This document shows positions 48,701 through 56,723 of a stretch of 64,000 bases of DNA, piece by piece; position 1 is the stretch's first letter; each line of letters opens with the position of its first letter. A program made the position numbers and the translations under genes. The notes below the pieces were generated by a model that saw nothing but the letters and a program-made list of their open reading frames with translations, made no database searches and was not told where the DNA came from. The DNA lies in NCBI GenBank assembly GCA_945957555.1, contig CAMFLX010000009.1:1-64000 (forward strand), in the 5' to 3' direction. The stretch comes from an uncultured Cytophagales bacterium. GTDB lineage: Bacteria > Bacteroidota > Bacteroidia > Cytophagales > UBA9547.

Positions 48701-50181
48701 TAAATGGTTCAAGTTCTTCAAACTTGGCTGGCACCCAAAAAACTACCTTTAATAACCTTTTGTTTAGTAAGTCTTCAGGAGGAGTGACCATTACTGGTGA
48801 TTCAGTTAAAATTGTAACATTGGCTAGTATCACGTCTGGTACTTTGACTACCAACGGCAAACTGGTGTTAACTTCAACTGCCGATAATGTGTATGCATCC
48901 CTATTGGATGCTAGTACAGCTACTCCAAATGGATCTGTTACTGGTAATATAGTATTCCATAGGATTTTGAATGCTAGGGGGGGAACAGCTACTAATGGTA
49001 ATGCAGCAATGTATTCAAGTCCATTTTCTGATGGCACTGTTTCAGACTTTCAATCAGATACTAAAAACTTCTTTTTCTTAGATGCGGCTACTGCTACATT
49101 TACCAAAGCTACTTCTACAGGTCAGTCTTTACCACAGGCGGTTGGCTTTAGTAGGAGGGGTGCAAAATACGGTGAAAGCCTATATTTGGTGGGAGCACCA
49201 GGTAATGGTAACATTTCACCGAGTTTGGTAACGAGTGCTTCTGGTACTTGGAACTTGGTGGGTAATCCATATCCAAGTACGATTGCTTGGGGAAGTATTA
49301 CCAAATCAAACTTAGGAGGTAGCAATGCCGCATATTTGTACAATGGAACTAGTTGGAATGCCATAACCTCTGGTAATATATCGGTTGGCCAAGGTTTTGA
49401 GGTTTTGGCCTTAACTGGAGCAAATTTACAATTTACCAATACCGCTAGAAATTCAACTGGTGCCTCTTTCTTAAGGGTGGCCCAACCAGAACCAAAACTT
49501 TCAATTCATTTGAAAGGGCTTACAGGTCTTAAGGATGAGTCTTTTGTACAGTTGAACGAATCGGCGTCTGATCAATTTGATGTTTATGTAGATGCGCCAA
49601 AGTTATTTCCAACTAACTCAGATTGTCCGGGTCTAGCATTAGTAAAAGGAAAAACTAAAACGGTTATTTATCATTTGAATCCAAATAGTCAAACAAAGAA
49701 AAACATTCCGATCTATACGGTGGTTAATCGAAAAGGGAATTATTCCATTTCGTTTGAAGGGGTGAAAGAATTGCAAGGGTTAAATTGGTATTTGTTTGAT
49801 AAAAAAACCAATAGTGCTCAGGCTATTATATCGGATACTTCGGTTTTCTCTGTGGAAATAGATTTAGTAGATACTGCTAGATATGAGTTGACTACATATG
49901 ATCCTTCGGCAATTATAACTTCTTTCTCAGACAGTGGAGTAGAAACTTCTGAGAACATTAATTGTTTTTTAAGAGATAAAATGTTATTCTTGTCAAATAG
50001 ATCAAGCGAGATTCCCAATAATATTGTGTTGTTTGATCTAAAAGGGCTAAAAGTGTTTGAGTCTACCGATATTCAAAAAATGAATACAGGGGTCTCTCTA
50101 AATGACTTAAATACTGGTATTTATCTGGTTAGGATAGCTACCGACAAGATTACAATAACCCGAAAAATTGTTCTAGAGTAG
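45757..50181 (+). CDS. Large repetitive secreted/surface protein with T9SS C-terminal sorting-like domain
   Basis: 1474 aa; signal peptide MKKMLFRLLLLFITLLSVSSSYA; three ~160-aa repeats; C-terminal FDLKGLKVFESTDIQKMNTGVSLNDLNTGIYLVRIATDKITITRKIVLE. Confidence 0.9.
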   Translation: MKKMLFRLLLLFITLLSVSSSYATDYYSTVALGTGDDVTDVNNWSDVYGDQPISFGGSGNSPIDFSSGSDVFHIIDGDAMIASTAWTVLGSVIVHSSSAFDASGFNHSVIVDIEAGGLYTVTNTYSNLVFGTVDIAAEFHIAGTSASFLRYDLTYPNLYFDGSGTLTALTNNLNVNGSLFINGKTVNVSTTVARVVNIGGNLEILAGTFRVANNSASSTINITGDINISGGTFVGTASTGSPIINAVNFNQSGGTFTGVNATATTAAGNPVFNITGDFTKSSGTYNARSTVATTGSGFPTFVMSGSSKNISVNSFTTNAHNFTINSTIGLSSNFSVGKALTIGASGNLSINANTLTIGGGFTNSGTLTGGASSKITFNSTTSGATLPAITLNTLTVSSTGQTIALGGDVLATNVSITSGTLSIGANTLTLDGTISNSGTFTGGATSNVVIGTSAVGLSLPAVTLNNLTVNASTSSAGGAVTVNGTITLNTGTFNPANLLTLGTGANIVVVGGTLSGVPTFGTSVNVTYSGSGNNTADYELPSSSTVLNNITFAKSGGIVSLNHSITVNGTLTITSGSLNSAGFGIDAKGDWVNNSTYTASSNTVTFSGTGTQTLSGSSSPTFYGLTINKSSGTLALSNAITVSNTLSMTAGTLDNSGSNISLGNGANIIVDQGTIQATPSFGTTVNVTYTGTGDKTANNALPTGSTVLNNVTFGKTGTVTLGHAITVNGTFTISSGTLNTDATNNYAITLKGDWINNGTFTPNTSTTTFSSSGTQTISGSSSTAFGSLTVNKPTGSLVLGSPVSASGTVTLTAGTLDNTGSQITLGNGATIVKDAGLFQSTPTFGTTVNVQYTGNGSISVGNEMPTSSTVLNDVTFGKSGTVTLTNPMTVNGILTISSGILNTDGTSNFAIDAKGNWVNNGTFTVNNSPVTFSGTTAMSGSGSHDFAAVTVSGALTAPSALNISGNFTNNGTFTHNAGTVTLNGSSSSNLAGTQKTTFNNLLFSKSSGGVTITGDSVKIVTLASITSGTLTTNGKLVLTSTADNVYASLLDASTATPNGSVTGNIVFHRILNARGGTATNGNAAMYSSPFSDGTVSDFQSDTKNFFFLDAATATFTKATSTGQSLPQAVGFSRRGAKYGESLYLVGAPGNGNISPSLVTSASGTWNLVGNPYPSTIAWGSITKSNLGGSNAAYLYNGTSWNAITSGNISVGQGFEVLALTGANLQFTNTARNSTGASFLRVAQPEPKLSIHLKGLTGLKDESFVQLNESASDQFDVYVDAPKLFPTNSDCPGLALVKGKTKTVIYHLNPNSQTKKNIPIYTVVNRKGNYSISFEGVKELQGLNWYLFDKKTNSAQAIISDTSVFSVEIDLVDTARYELTTYDPSAIITSFSDSGVETSENINCFLRDKMLFLSNRSSEIPNNIVLFDLKGLKVFESTDIQKMNTGVSLNDLNTGIYLVRIATDKITITRKIVLE
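47227..48670 (+). repeat. Three tandem ~480-489-bp coding repeats within the T9SS-secreted protein
   Basis: Units start at 47227, 47707, 48196; each contains FGTxVNVxYxGxG...STVLNxVTFxKxGxVxLxxxxTVNGxxTIxSGxLN...KGxWxNNxTxT. Confidence 0.85.
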
Positions 50182-50189
50182 TACAACAA

Positions 50190-50360
50190 ATGAAAAAAAT
50201 ATTCTTTCTATTTATTTTTGCTTTCTTATCAAATGTCTTGTTAGCTCAGGTTGACCCACCAGATGATGAAGATGATCAAGTGCCAATTGACGGTTTTGTA
50301 TCTGTATTGATTGCTTCGGGCTTAGCCTACGGATATAAATTAACTAGAAAAGAAAAATGA
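50190..50360 (+). CDS. 56-aa secreted peptide with PID-CTERM-like tail (MKKIFFLFIFAFLSNVLLAQVDPPDDEDDQVPIDGFVSVLIASGLAYGYKLTRKEK)
   Basis: Signal peptide, acidic linker, VPIDGF + hydrophobic + basic end; starts 9 nt after upstream stop; below track cutoff. Confidence 0.7.
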   Translation: MKKIFFLFIFAFLSNVLLAQVDPPDDEDDQVPIDGFVSVLIASGLAYGYKLTRKEK

Positions 50361-50369
50361 TATTCGTTT

Positions 50370-51182
50370 TTAAGGTAATTTATAAAATTTTCTCAAAATT
50401 TTCTCAAATAGATCAGCACCAAAAACAGTTCTGATTTTTACGGACAGTTTCTGGCTTATTTTGCCTATCCGATAGTAAGTTTTGGGCTCTGGAGTATTTA
50501 ATATTTTGAGAACCAAATTTCCAATGATTTCTGCATCTAGGGATTTGTTAATTTCACTATTGATCATTGCCTCTATTCGTTTGGTTTCGTCCGCATAAAC
50601 ACTTCCTTTAAGAATATTATTAGAAACTACCCTATTATTACTAATGTTTGTATTAAAGTCTCCAGGGTCAATAATACATGCTTTGACTCCAAAGTTTCTA
50701 ACTTCCAGTCTTAAACTTTCTGTAATTCGGTGAACAGCGGCTTTACTTGCAGAATAAAACCCTCTATAAGGTAGACCCATATGTCCAGCAATGCTCGCAA
50801 TATTGATGATGAGTCCTGATTTCTGTGCTCTCATATAAGGAAGAACCGTCCTTGTAACTCGTACAAGACCAAAGACATTAACATTAAAGGCTTTGGCAAT
50901 TTCTGCATCACTGCAATCTTCTACAGCTCCCATTATGCCCAAGCCCGCATTATTAATAATGACATCTATTCGTCCTTCCTTTTCTATGATATTTTCTATA
51001 CATTTTATGATAGATGTTTCATCTTCAACATCCAAATTCACTAATTTATAGCCATTATGAGATTCGTTTCTTGAATTTCTGCTGGTTCCGTATACTATAT
51101 AGCCAGTGTCTGCAAGTTTATTACAAATCGAAAAACCAATTCCTGAGCTTCCACCAGTAACTAAAATAACTTTATTTTTCAT
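50370..51182 (-). CDS. SDR family oxidoreductase
   Basis: VILVTGGSSGIGFSICNKLA; YSASKAAVH. Confidence 0.93.
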   Translation of the reverse strand: MKNKVILVTGGSSGIGFSICNKLADTGYIVYGTSRNSRNESHNGYKLVNLDVEDETSIIKCIENIIEKEGRIDVIINNAGLGIMGAVEDCSDAEIAKAFNVNVFGLVRVTRTVLPYMRAQKSGLIINIASIAGHMGLPYRGFYSASKAAVHRITESLRLEVRNFGVKACIIDPGDFNTNISNNRVVSNNILKGSVYADETKRIEAMINSEINKSLDAEIIGNLVLKILNTPEPKTYYRIGKISQKLSVKIRTVFGADLFEKILRKFYKLP

Positions 51183-51848
51183 CTATAGATATCTTTCTCC
51201 TTTTTCCCTAGTTCTCATTAACTTTGCCGGTACTCCATATGCAACAATTTGGTCATTGAAATTATTTACGACTAATGAAGAAGCTCCAATTACAGTATGT
51301 TGTCCTATGCTTTTGCCATGAATAATAGATGCAGATAAGCCAATTGCCGAAAAATCGCCAATTTTTACATTACCTCCAGTAGTTACGTTTGGTGCTAGAC
51401 TTACAAAATCACTGATGGTGTTATCATGATCAACTGAGGTTTTGGTATTAATGATGCAATGTTCCCCAATAGTAGTATTTGGGTTTACAATAACACCTGC
51501 CATGATCACAGTTCCGTTACCAATTTTTACATTGTGTCCGATGATAGCGCTTGGATGTATACATGAAGCGAATTTGGCCTTTGGCCAAGATTGTAAAATC
51601 TTGCTTTTTACAATGTTTCGAATATAATTGTCACCGATAGCTATAACGGAATATTCGATTCCATATTCGTATGCAATCGAGCCAAGATCTTCTTCCGAAC
51701 CTAAGACTTTGTAGCCCCACAAATCGACAGACTTGTTTTTTTGAGCATCAATAAAACCAATAATTGAATAACTATTAGTTTTGTTAATTATATCCGAAAT
51801 TACTCTGCCATGCTCCGATGCTCCAACAATTACTATCCTAGGTTTCAT
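51183..51848 (-). CDS. NeuD/PglD-like sugar acetyltransferase (left-handed beta helix)
   Basis: RIVIVGASEHGRVISDIIN; hexapeptide repeats IGHNVKIGNGTVIMAGVIVNPNTTIGEHCIINTKTSVDHD. Confidence 0.9.
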   Translation of the reverse strand: MKPRIVIVGASEHGRVISDIINKTNSYSIIGFIDAQKNKSVDLWGYKVLGSEEDLGSIAYEYGIEYSVIAIGDNYIRNIVKSKILQSWPKAKFASCIHPSAIIGHNVKIGNGTVIMAGVIVNPNTTIGEHCIINTKTSVDHDNTISDFVSLAPNVTTGGNVKIGDFSAIGLSASIIHGKSIGQHTVIGASSLVVNNFNDQIVAYGVPAKLMRTREKGERYL

Positions 51849-51883
51849 TTCAAGTTGTTTTTGAAGAGCTATATCGGGTAATA

Positions 51884-54343
51884 TTAAATGTACTTCCCTA
51901 AAGCCCTGATTATTTGGTTCTTTATTTTGCCTCCAATACCGGATTTCTGCTTGTCTTCAGAATAATAGCCATATCCATAACCGTATCCATAACCTCCATA
52001 TCCATACCCATATCCGTATCCATATCCGTATCCGGCAGAGGATTTGGTGTCATTTAAAATAAGATACACGTTTTCTATTTTGTTGATTTTGAAAAAATTG
52101 TCAACTTCTTTTATCATAGCTATTTTAGTATAACTTTGTCTGATCATGTATAAATTTATATCTGTATATTTTCCGATCACAAAATAATCCGCTACAAGTC
52201 CTACAGGTGGTGCATCTAATATAATATAGTCGTATTTGCTACTCAAGTCTTCGATAAAGTCTTTTAGATACTTGCCTTCGAGTAGTTCCATTGGATTAGG
52301 AGGAATTGGTCCTGAAGGTACAATGTCAAGATTTGGATACTTGCTCTTGAAAATGATTTTATCAATAGATGCTTTACCAATCAGATAGTTGCTTAGACCT
52401 AATTCATTTTCAATGCCCATTGCTTTATGAAGTCTTGGTTTTCTAAGGTCTGCCCCAATAATTACAACTTTAAAGCCACTCATAGAAAGTGATGTTGCTA
52501 AAGAAATAGAGAAAAATGTTTTTCCCTCACCGCTTATGGTTGAAGTAATGCCAAATATTTTTAGTGATTTCCCTGGCCGAGTATATTGGATGTTTACTTT
52601 TAATGATCTTAAAGATTCTGTGAAATGAGATTTTGGCGCATCATATGCTGGATTTTCTACGGCTCCATTATAATGAGGAAGTGTTCCTAATATTGGAAGT
52701 TTTGCATTTTTAGTTATATCCTCCTTGCTTAATATGGTATTATTGAAATAGGTCAACATAAAAATAAGAATACTCGGTATTAATATTGACATGAGGAGTG
52801 CTTTATTTTTGATAGAACTTTCATTTGGCGATATTTTCCCCTTGTTTTCTGCGGAGCTAACCACTTTATTGTCAGTAGTTGATGCCGCCTTTGAGATGCT
52901 TAATTCTGTTCTTTTTTCTAATAAATAGTTATAGACGTTGTCATTTAATGTAAATTTTCTTTTCATTTTTACAAAATCACTTTCTTTTGCAGGTAAATTG
53001 CTAAGTATTTTCTGAGTCTTAGCTATTTGTTCTGCATTATCATTTAGTTTAATATTAGAGCTTGCTAAAATGTTTGTTAAATTCTCTTCAATCGCTTTTT
53101 GAGTATTATTCATTTTGATTTCTAATATTTCATAGGTTGGGTTTTTGCTTTTTCCAGAATATCCAAGAGCAACCAATTCTGAATGGTATTCATAAAGTTC
53201 TGTTACTAATCTATTAAGTAATGGGTCATCTACGCCCATAAGCGAAGGTACTACCAAGTTTTTGATGTCATATTTATTAGTCAAATAATCCTTAAGATAT
53301 ATGAGATATTTATGTTTTAATTTTAATAAAATTCTTTCTTTTTCTAGTGCCTCAAGAGTTGTATAAGATGTTTGGGCTAAAGTGTTGACATCTAACATTT
53401 TTTCTTTAACCCTGAAGTTTCGTATTTGAGATTCCGCACCTTGTAGTGAGTCTGTAATTTCAAATAACTGATCATCAATAAATTTGATCGTTTTGGAAAT
53501 TATTTCATTTTTTTCCTCAAGACCAGCCAATGAGTATATGTCACATAACTTATTCAAGAAAACGATTTCTTTGGCAACATTTTCACCTACGCTGCCTAAA
53601 AACAAAAAGGATACTCCTTTAGTATTAGGCGGGGACACAGAAAGCTTATTTAGGTACGCATAAGTTAATGACTCGATTTGATTGATGACAAAGTAGTAGT
53701 TGGTTGATTCATTATTTAGCATGGTATAGCTAGGATTTTTAGAAATTACCCCTCTAAAATAATTGCAAGCATGAAATTTGTCGAATTTCCCGATACTCTC
53801 AAATACAATTTCCTTTTTAGAAAGTTTTAATATAGACTTGTACCAAGGCAATTGGTTGAATATTTGTATTTTGTATGTACTGTCATTAATGAGTCTGATG
53901 TAGAATGGTGTTCCAAATGAATGATTAAAAGTAGTGTCTAGTGATACATTGTAAGGGTTATTAGATATAGGGTATACCTCTTCTCCTTTTATATCACCTT
54001 CAACAAAATATGAGATATCAAAATCTAGATCTTCGATTGTTCGTTTTACCAACTCTTTGGATTTGATAACTTCGATTTCATTTATGATTGTTCTATGGGA
54101 GGAGGCAATTTGAAAATACGTAAGTAAATTTTCGCTGGCATTTTTTGTTGATTTGTCTTTAATCATTAAAGTTGCTTGTGCCTGAAATACCGAAGGACTG
54201 TATTTGATGTCGTAAAATGCTTTTGTCCAGAAAATGATGAAGGATATAATATATAAGTACCAGTATTTGAATAGTAAAAAGAATATTTTTTTTATATCAA
54301 AGCTGCTTTGTTCTTCTTTTGATAGAATAGTATTGTTTTCCAA
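51884..54343 (-). CDS. Polysaccharide biosynthesis tyrosine autokinase (Wzc-like BY-kinase)
   Basis: Wzz-like N-terminus; ITSTISGEGKTFFSISLATSLSMSGFKVVIIGADLRKPRLH; YDYIILDAPPVGLVAD; Tyr/Gly-rich C-terminus. Confidence 0.95.
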   Translation of the reverse strand: MENNTILSKEEQSSFDIKKIFFLLFKYWYLYIISFIIFWTKAFYDIKYSPSVFQAQATLMIKDKSTKNASENLLTYFQIASSHRTIINEIEVIKSKELVKRTIEDLDFDISYFVEGDIKGEEVYPISNNPYNVSLDTTFNHSFGTPFYIRLINDSTYKIQIFNQLPWYKSILKLSKKEIVFESIGKFDKFHACNYFRGVISKNPSYTMLNNESTNYYFVINQIESLTYAYLNKLSVSPPNTKGVSFLFLGSVGENVAKEIVFLNKLCDIYSLAGLEEKNEIISKTIKFIDDQLFEITDSLQGAESQIRNFRVKEKMLDVNTLAQTSYTTLEALEKERILLKLKHKYLIYLKDYLTNKYDIKNLVVPSLMGVDDPLLNRLVTELYEYHSELVALGYSGKSKNPTYEILEIKMNNTQKAIEENLTNILASSNIKLNDNAEQIAKTQKILSNLPAKESDFVKMKRKFTLNDNVYNYLLEKRTELSISKAASTTDNKVVSSAENKGKISPNESSIKNKALLMSILIPSILIFMLTYFNNTILSKEDITKNAKLPILGTLPHYNGAVENPAYDAPKSHFTESLRSLKVNIQYTRPGKSLKIFGITSTISGEGKTFFSISLATSLSMSGFKVVIIGADLRKPRLHKAMGIENELGLSNYLIGKASIDKIIFKSKYPNLDIVPSGPIPPNPMELLEGKYLKDFIEDLSSKYDYIILDAPPVGLVADYFVIGKYTDINLYMIRQSYTKIAMIKEVDNFFKINKIENVYLILNDTKSSAGYGYGYGYGYGYGGYGYGYGYGYYSEDKQKSGIGGKIKNQIIRALGKYI

Positions 54344-54350
54344 TTTTTGA

Positions 54351-55124
54351 TTATTTAATTGTTGAGAATCTCGAATAGAGTACTAACGCCAGTGTTATGA
54401 GTGAAATATAGATTGATGCGTTTCTAATGTTTTCCTGTATGATTTTTGAATTTCTAGTATCTACTATGATTATGTCGTTTGGTTGTATATAGAATTTGTC
54501 GGATAGCAGTATGTCTCTTTGAGTAAAATCAAATGTGTAAACTTTATTTATATTATTTTCTTTTCGTATTAGTTTGACGTTTTTTCTATTGCTGTGCAAT
54601 GTAAAGTCTCCCGATAATGCAATCGCTTGATATAGATTTGTTCTGTTATAGGCTGTAAATTTTTCTCCAGGTAAACCTACTTCTCCAAGGATTGAGAATC
54701 TGAGGCCCTTCATTTTTACAGATACAGTTATATACTTAATATATTCTTCGAACTTTGCTTGTAGCGTGTCTGAGGCTTGACTTAGAGTTAATCCTTCCAG
54801 CTGTATTCTTCCTAATATAGGAAGGGTAACATTACCTTGGTTGTCTACTGCATACCCAAAAAGATCATCACCTGCTGTGCCTTTGTCATTTTTAAACTTT
54901 TTATCTATCACATCCATGTCAGTCGCTACGGTACTGTTCACTTGAATGCTTAGAATGTCCCCTTTTTCTATCTTGTGTTCTGATGCAGATTGATTTACTG
55001 GAAAATCGATATTAGTGAGCCCTTCCCTTGGTTGTAGATATCTAATTTTTTTTTGAACCACACAAGAGTAGTTAAGCAGTGAAATTATGATAATTGATAT
55101 GAGAAGTTTAATTTTTTTGCACAT
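54351..55124 (-). CDS. Wza-like polysaccharide export lipoprotein
   Basis: 257 aa; lipobox-like NYSC; GDILSIQVNS, VDNQGNVTLPILGRIQLEGLTLSQA, ILGEVGLPGEKF. Confidence 0.93.
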   Translation of the reverse strand: MCKKIKLLISIIIISLLNYSCVVQKKIRYLQPREGLTNIDFPVNQSASEHKIEKGDILSIQVNSTVATDMDVIDKKFKNDKGTAGDDLFGYAVDNQGNVTLPILGRIQLEGLTLSQASDTLQAKFEEYIKYITVSVKMKGLRFSILGEVGLPGEKFTAYNRTNLYQAIALSGDFTLHSNRKNVKLIRKENNINKVYTFDFTQRDILLSDKFYIQPNDIIIVDTRNSKIIQENIRNASIYISLITLALVLYSRFSTIK

Positions 55125-55162
55125 AGTGCAAAGTAAATAAAAAAATTAAATAGATGAAATGA

Positions 55163-55561
55163 CTACTTACTACGAATTAGTTTTATGAGCTCGGTTTCGA
55201 CTTTCCAATCCTTTGCTATTTTAAGCAGAGCAAGTGCTTCCATTTCTGTAATGTATCCTTTTGAATTAGTGGCCTGCCATATTTTTATAAGATAGTTTAC
55301 CCTAGTTGGGTCTGATATGCCACTTATTTTTTCTTTTAGGTAATTTCTGGTTCTCTCAAAGCTATTTGGCCTATCCTGATTGATAAAATCTATAGCCCAT
55401 TTTAGTTCTTCTTCTGCATCGAGACTTTTTGCTGTTTCAACAAGGAGATTGAATTCAAACTTGTCTAATTCATGATAGTGAAATACAAAAGCCTCCATCA
55501 GAAGAAATACCTTTTTCTGTTCAGTGTCATTTATTCCGATATCATCTACCCTATATTCCAT
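55163..55561 (-). CDS. Hypothetical helical protein (132 aa)
   Basis: ORF overlapping 3' end of hemW; no family recognised. Confidence 0.65.
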   Translation of the reverse strand: MEYRVDDIGINDTEQKKVFLLMEAFVFHYHELDKFEFNLLVETAKSLDAEEELKWAIDFINQDRPNSFERTRNYLKEKISGISDPTRVNYLIKIWQATNSKGYITEMEALALLKIAKDWKVETELIKLIRSK

Positions 55562-56684
55562 TATTATATATGATTTCTAGTATTATGCTGTCTGCAATAA
55601 ACTTACCTTTTGTAGACAATGTTACAAATTCTCCGTTATTGATGTCTAATAGTCCCTTTTTTACGAAATCTATAAAAAAAGGTTTTTTTGATATGTCATA
55701 ATTAAAAGTTTCATTTATGTATCTAATGTTACATCCCCACTTTGTTCTGAGTGATGTCATCACGTACTCATCTAAAATATTTTCCTCAGTTAAATATTCG
55801 TTTTCGGAGAAAACATTGTTGTTTATTACTTTGTAAATATAAATATTATTGTTTGAAATATTATATGATCTTTCGTATTTATTGTATGAATGTGCCCCAG
55901 GGCCTATGCCTAAGTATTTTTCTCCTAACCAATACCCCGAATTGTGAATTGAATATAGAGAATCTTTGCAGAAATTAGAAATTTCATATTGTTCAAAACC
56001 TATTTCCTGACAAAAATTCATTAGATATTCAAATTGAGATACTGCTATGTCTTCACTAATTGGTTTTATTTTTTTATTTTTTAAGTAATTCCCAAAAACC
56101 GTTCTAGGTTCAATGGTCATGCAATATGATGATAAATGTGCAAGATTAAGTTCCTTAAAAGCATTGAGTTGGTTTTGCCAATAGTATAAATCAGTATTTG
56201 GTATTCCATACATTAGATCAATGGAAATATTGTTGAAACCTGCTTTTTGAGCATTTTCAATGCTTTCGATAGATTTTTTTGAATTATGGATACGGTTTAA
56301 ATATTTTAATATTTTGTCATCGAAGCTTTGTACGCCAATACTTAATCTGTTTAATCCTATAGCGTAGTAATCTTTTAGCTTTTCTACAGAAAGATCGTCT
56401 GGGTTTGCCTCAATGGTTATTTCTGCTTCTTGTTCTATGTCAAATAAAGAGTGGATTTCAGTTGTAATTTTGTCGATAAACGACACATCCACTACAGAAG
56501 GGGTGCCACCTCCAAAATATATACTCTTGATTTTTTCAGTGCCTAGATAATCTTTTCTTAGGTATAATTCATGGATGATTGCAGTAAGCATATCTTCCTT
56601 TGTTTTGAAGGAGGTACTAAAGTGGAAGTCACAATAATTACACGCTTGTTTGCAAAATGGTATATGGATATAGATGCCTGCCAA
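55551..56684 (-). CDS. hemW: Radical SAM family heme chaperone HemW
   Basis: AGIYIHIPFCKQACNYCDFHFST, YFGGGTPSVV, LGIGPGAHSY. Confidence 0.96.
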   Translation of the reverse strand: MAGIYIHIPFCKQACNYCDFHFSTSFKTKEDMLTAIIHELYLRKDYLGTEKIKSIYFGGGTPSVVDVSFIDKITTEIHSLFDIEQEAEITIEANPDDLSVEKLKDYYAIGLNRLSIGVQSFDDKILKYLNRIHNSKKSIESIENAQKAGFNNISIDLMYGIPNTDLYYWQNQLNAFKELNLAHLSSYCMTIEPRTVFGNYLKNKKIKPISEDIAVSQFEYLMNFCQEIGFEQYEISNFCKDSLYSIHNSGYWLGEKYLGIGPGAHSYNKYERSYNISNNNIYIYKVINNNVFSENEYLTEENILDEYVMTSLRTKWGCNIRYINETFNYDISKKPFFIDFVKKGLLDINNGEFVTLSTKGKFIADSIILEIIYNNGI

Positions 56685-56723
56685 ATATTTTGTTATTATT
56701 GTACAAAAATATAAACTTAATTC

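Noticed and set aside
46218-49439. Long antisense ORFs (124, 167, 72, 87, 150, 105 aa) opposite the T9SS repeat protein
   Set aside because: Composition mirrors the Thr/Gly/Ser-rich sense repeats (Val/Pro-rich antisense); the sense ORF is continuous and has clear domains.
51966-52034. CRISPR-like short repeats
   Set aside because: In-frame hexanucleotide repeats encoding the GY-rich tail of the BY-kinase, not spacer-separated.
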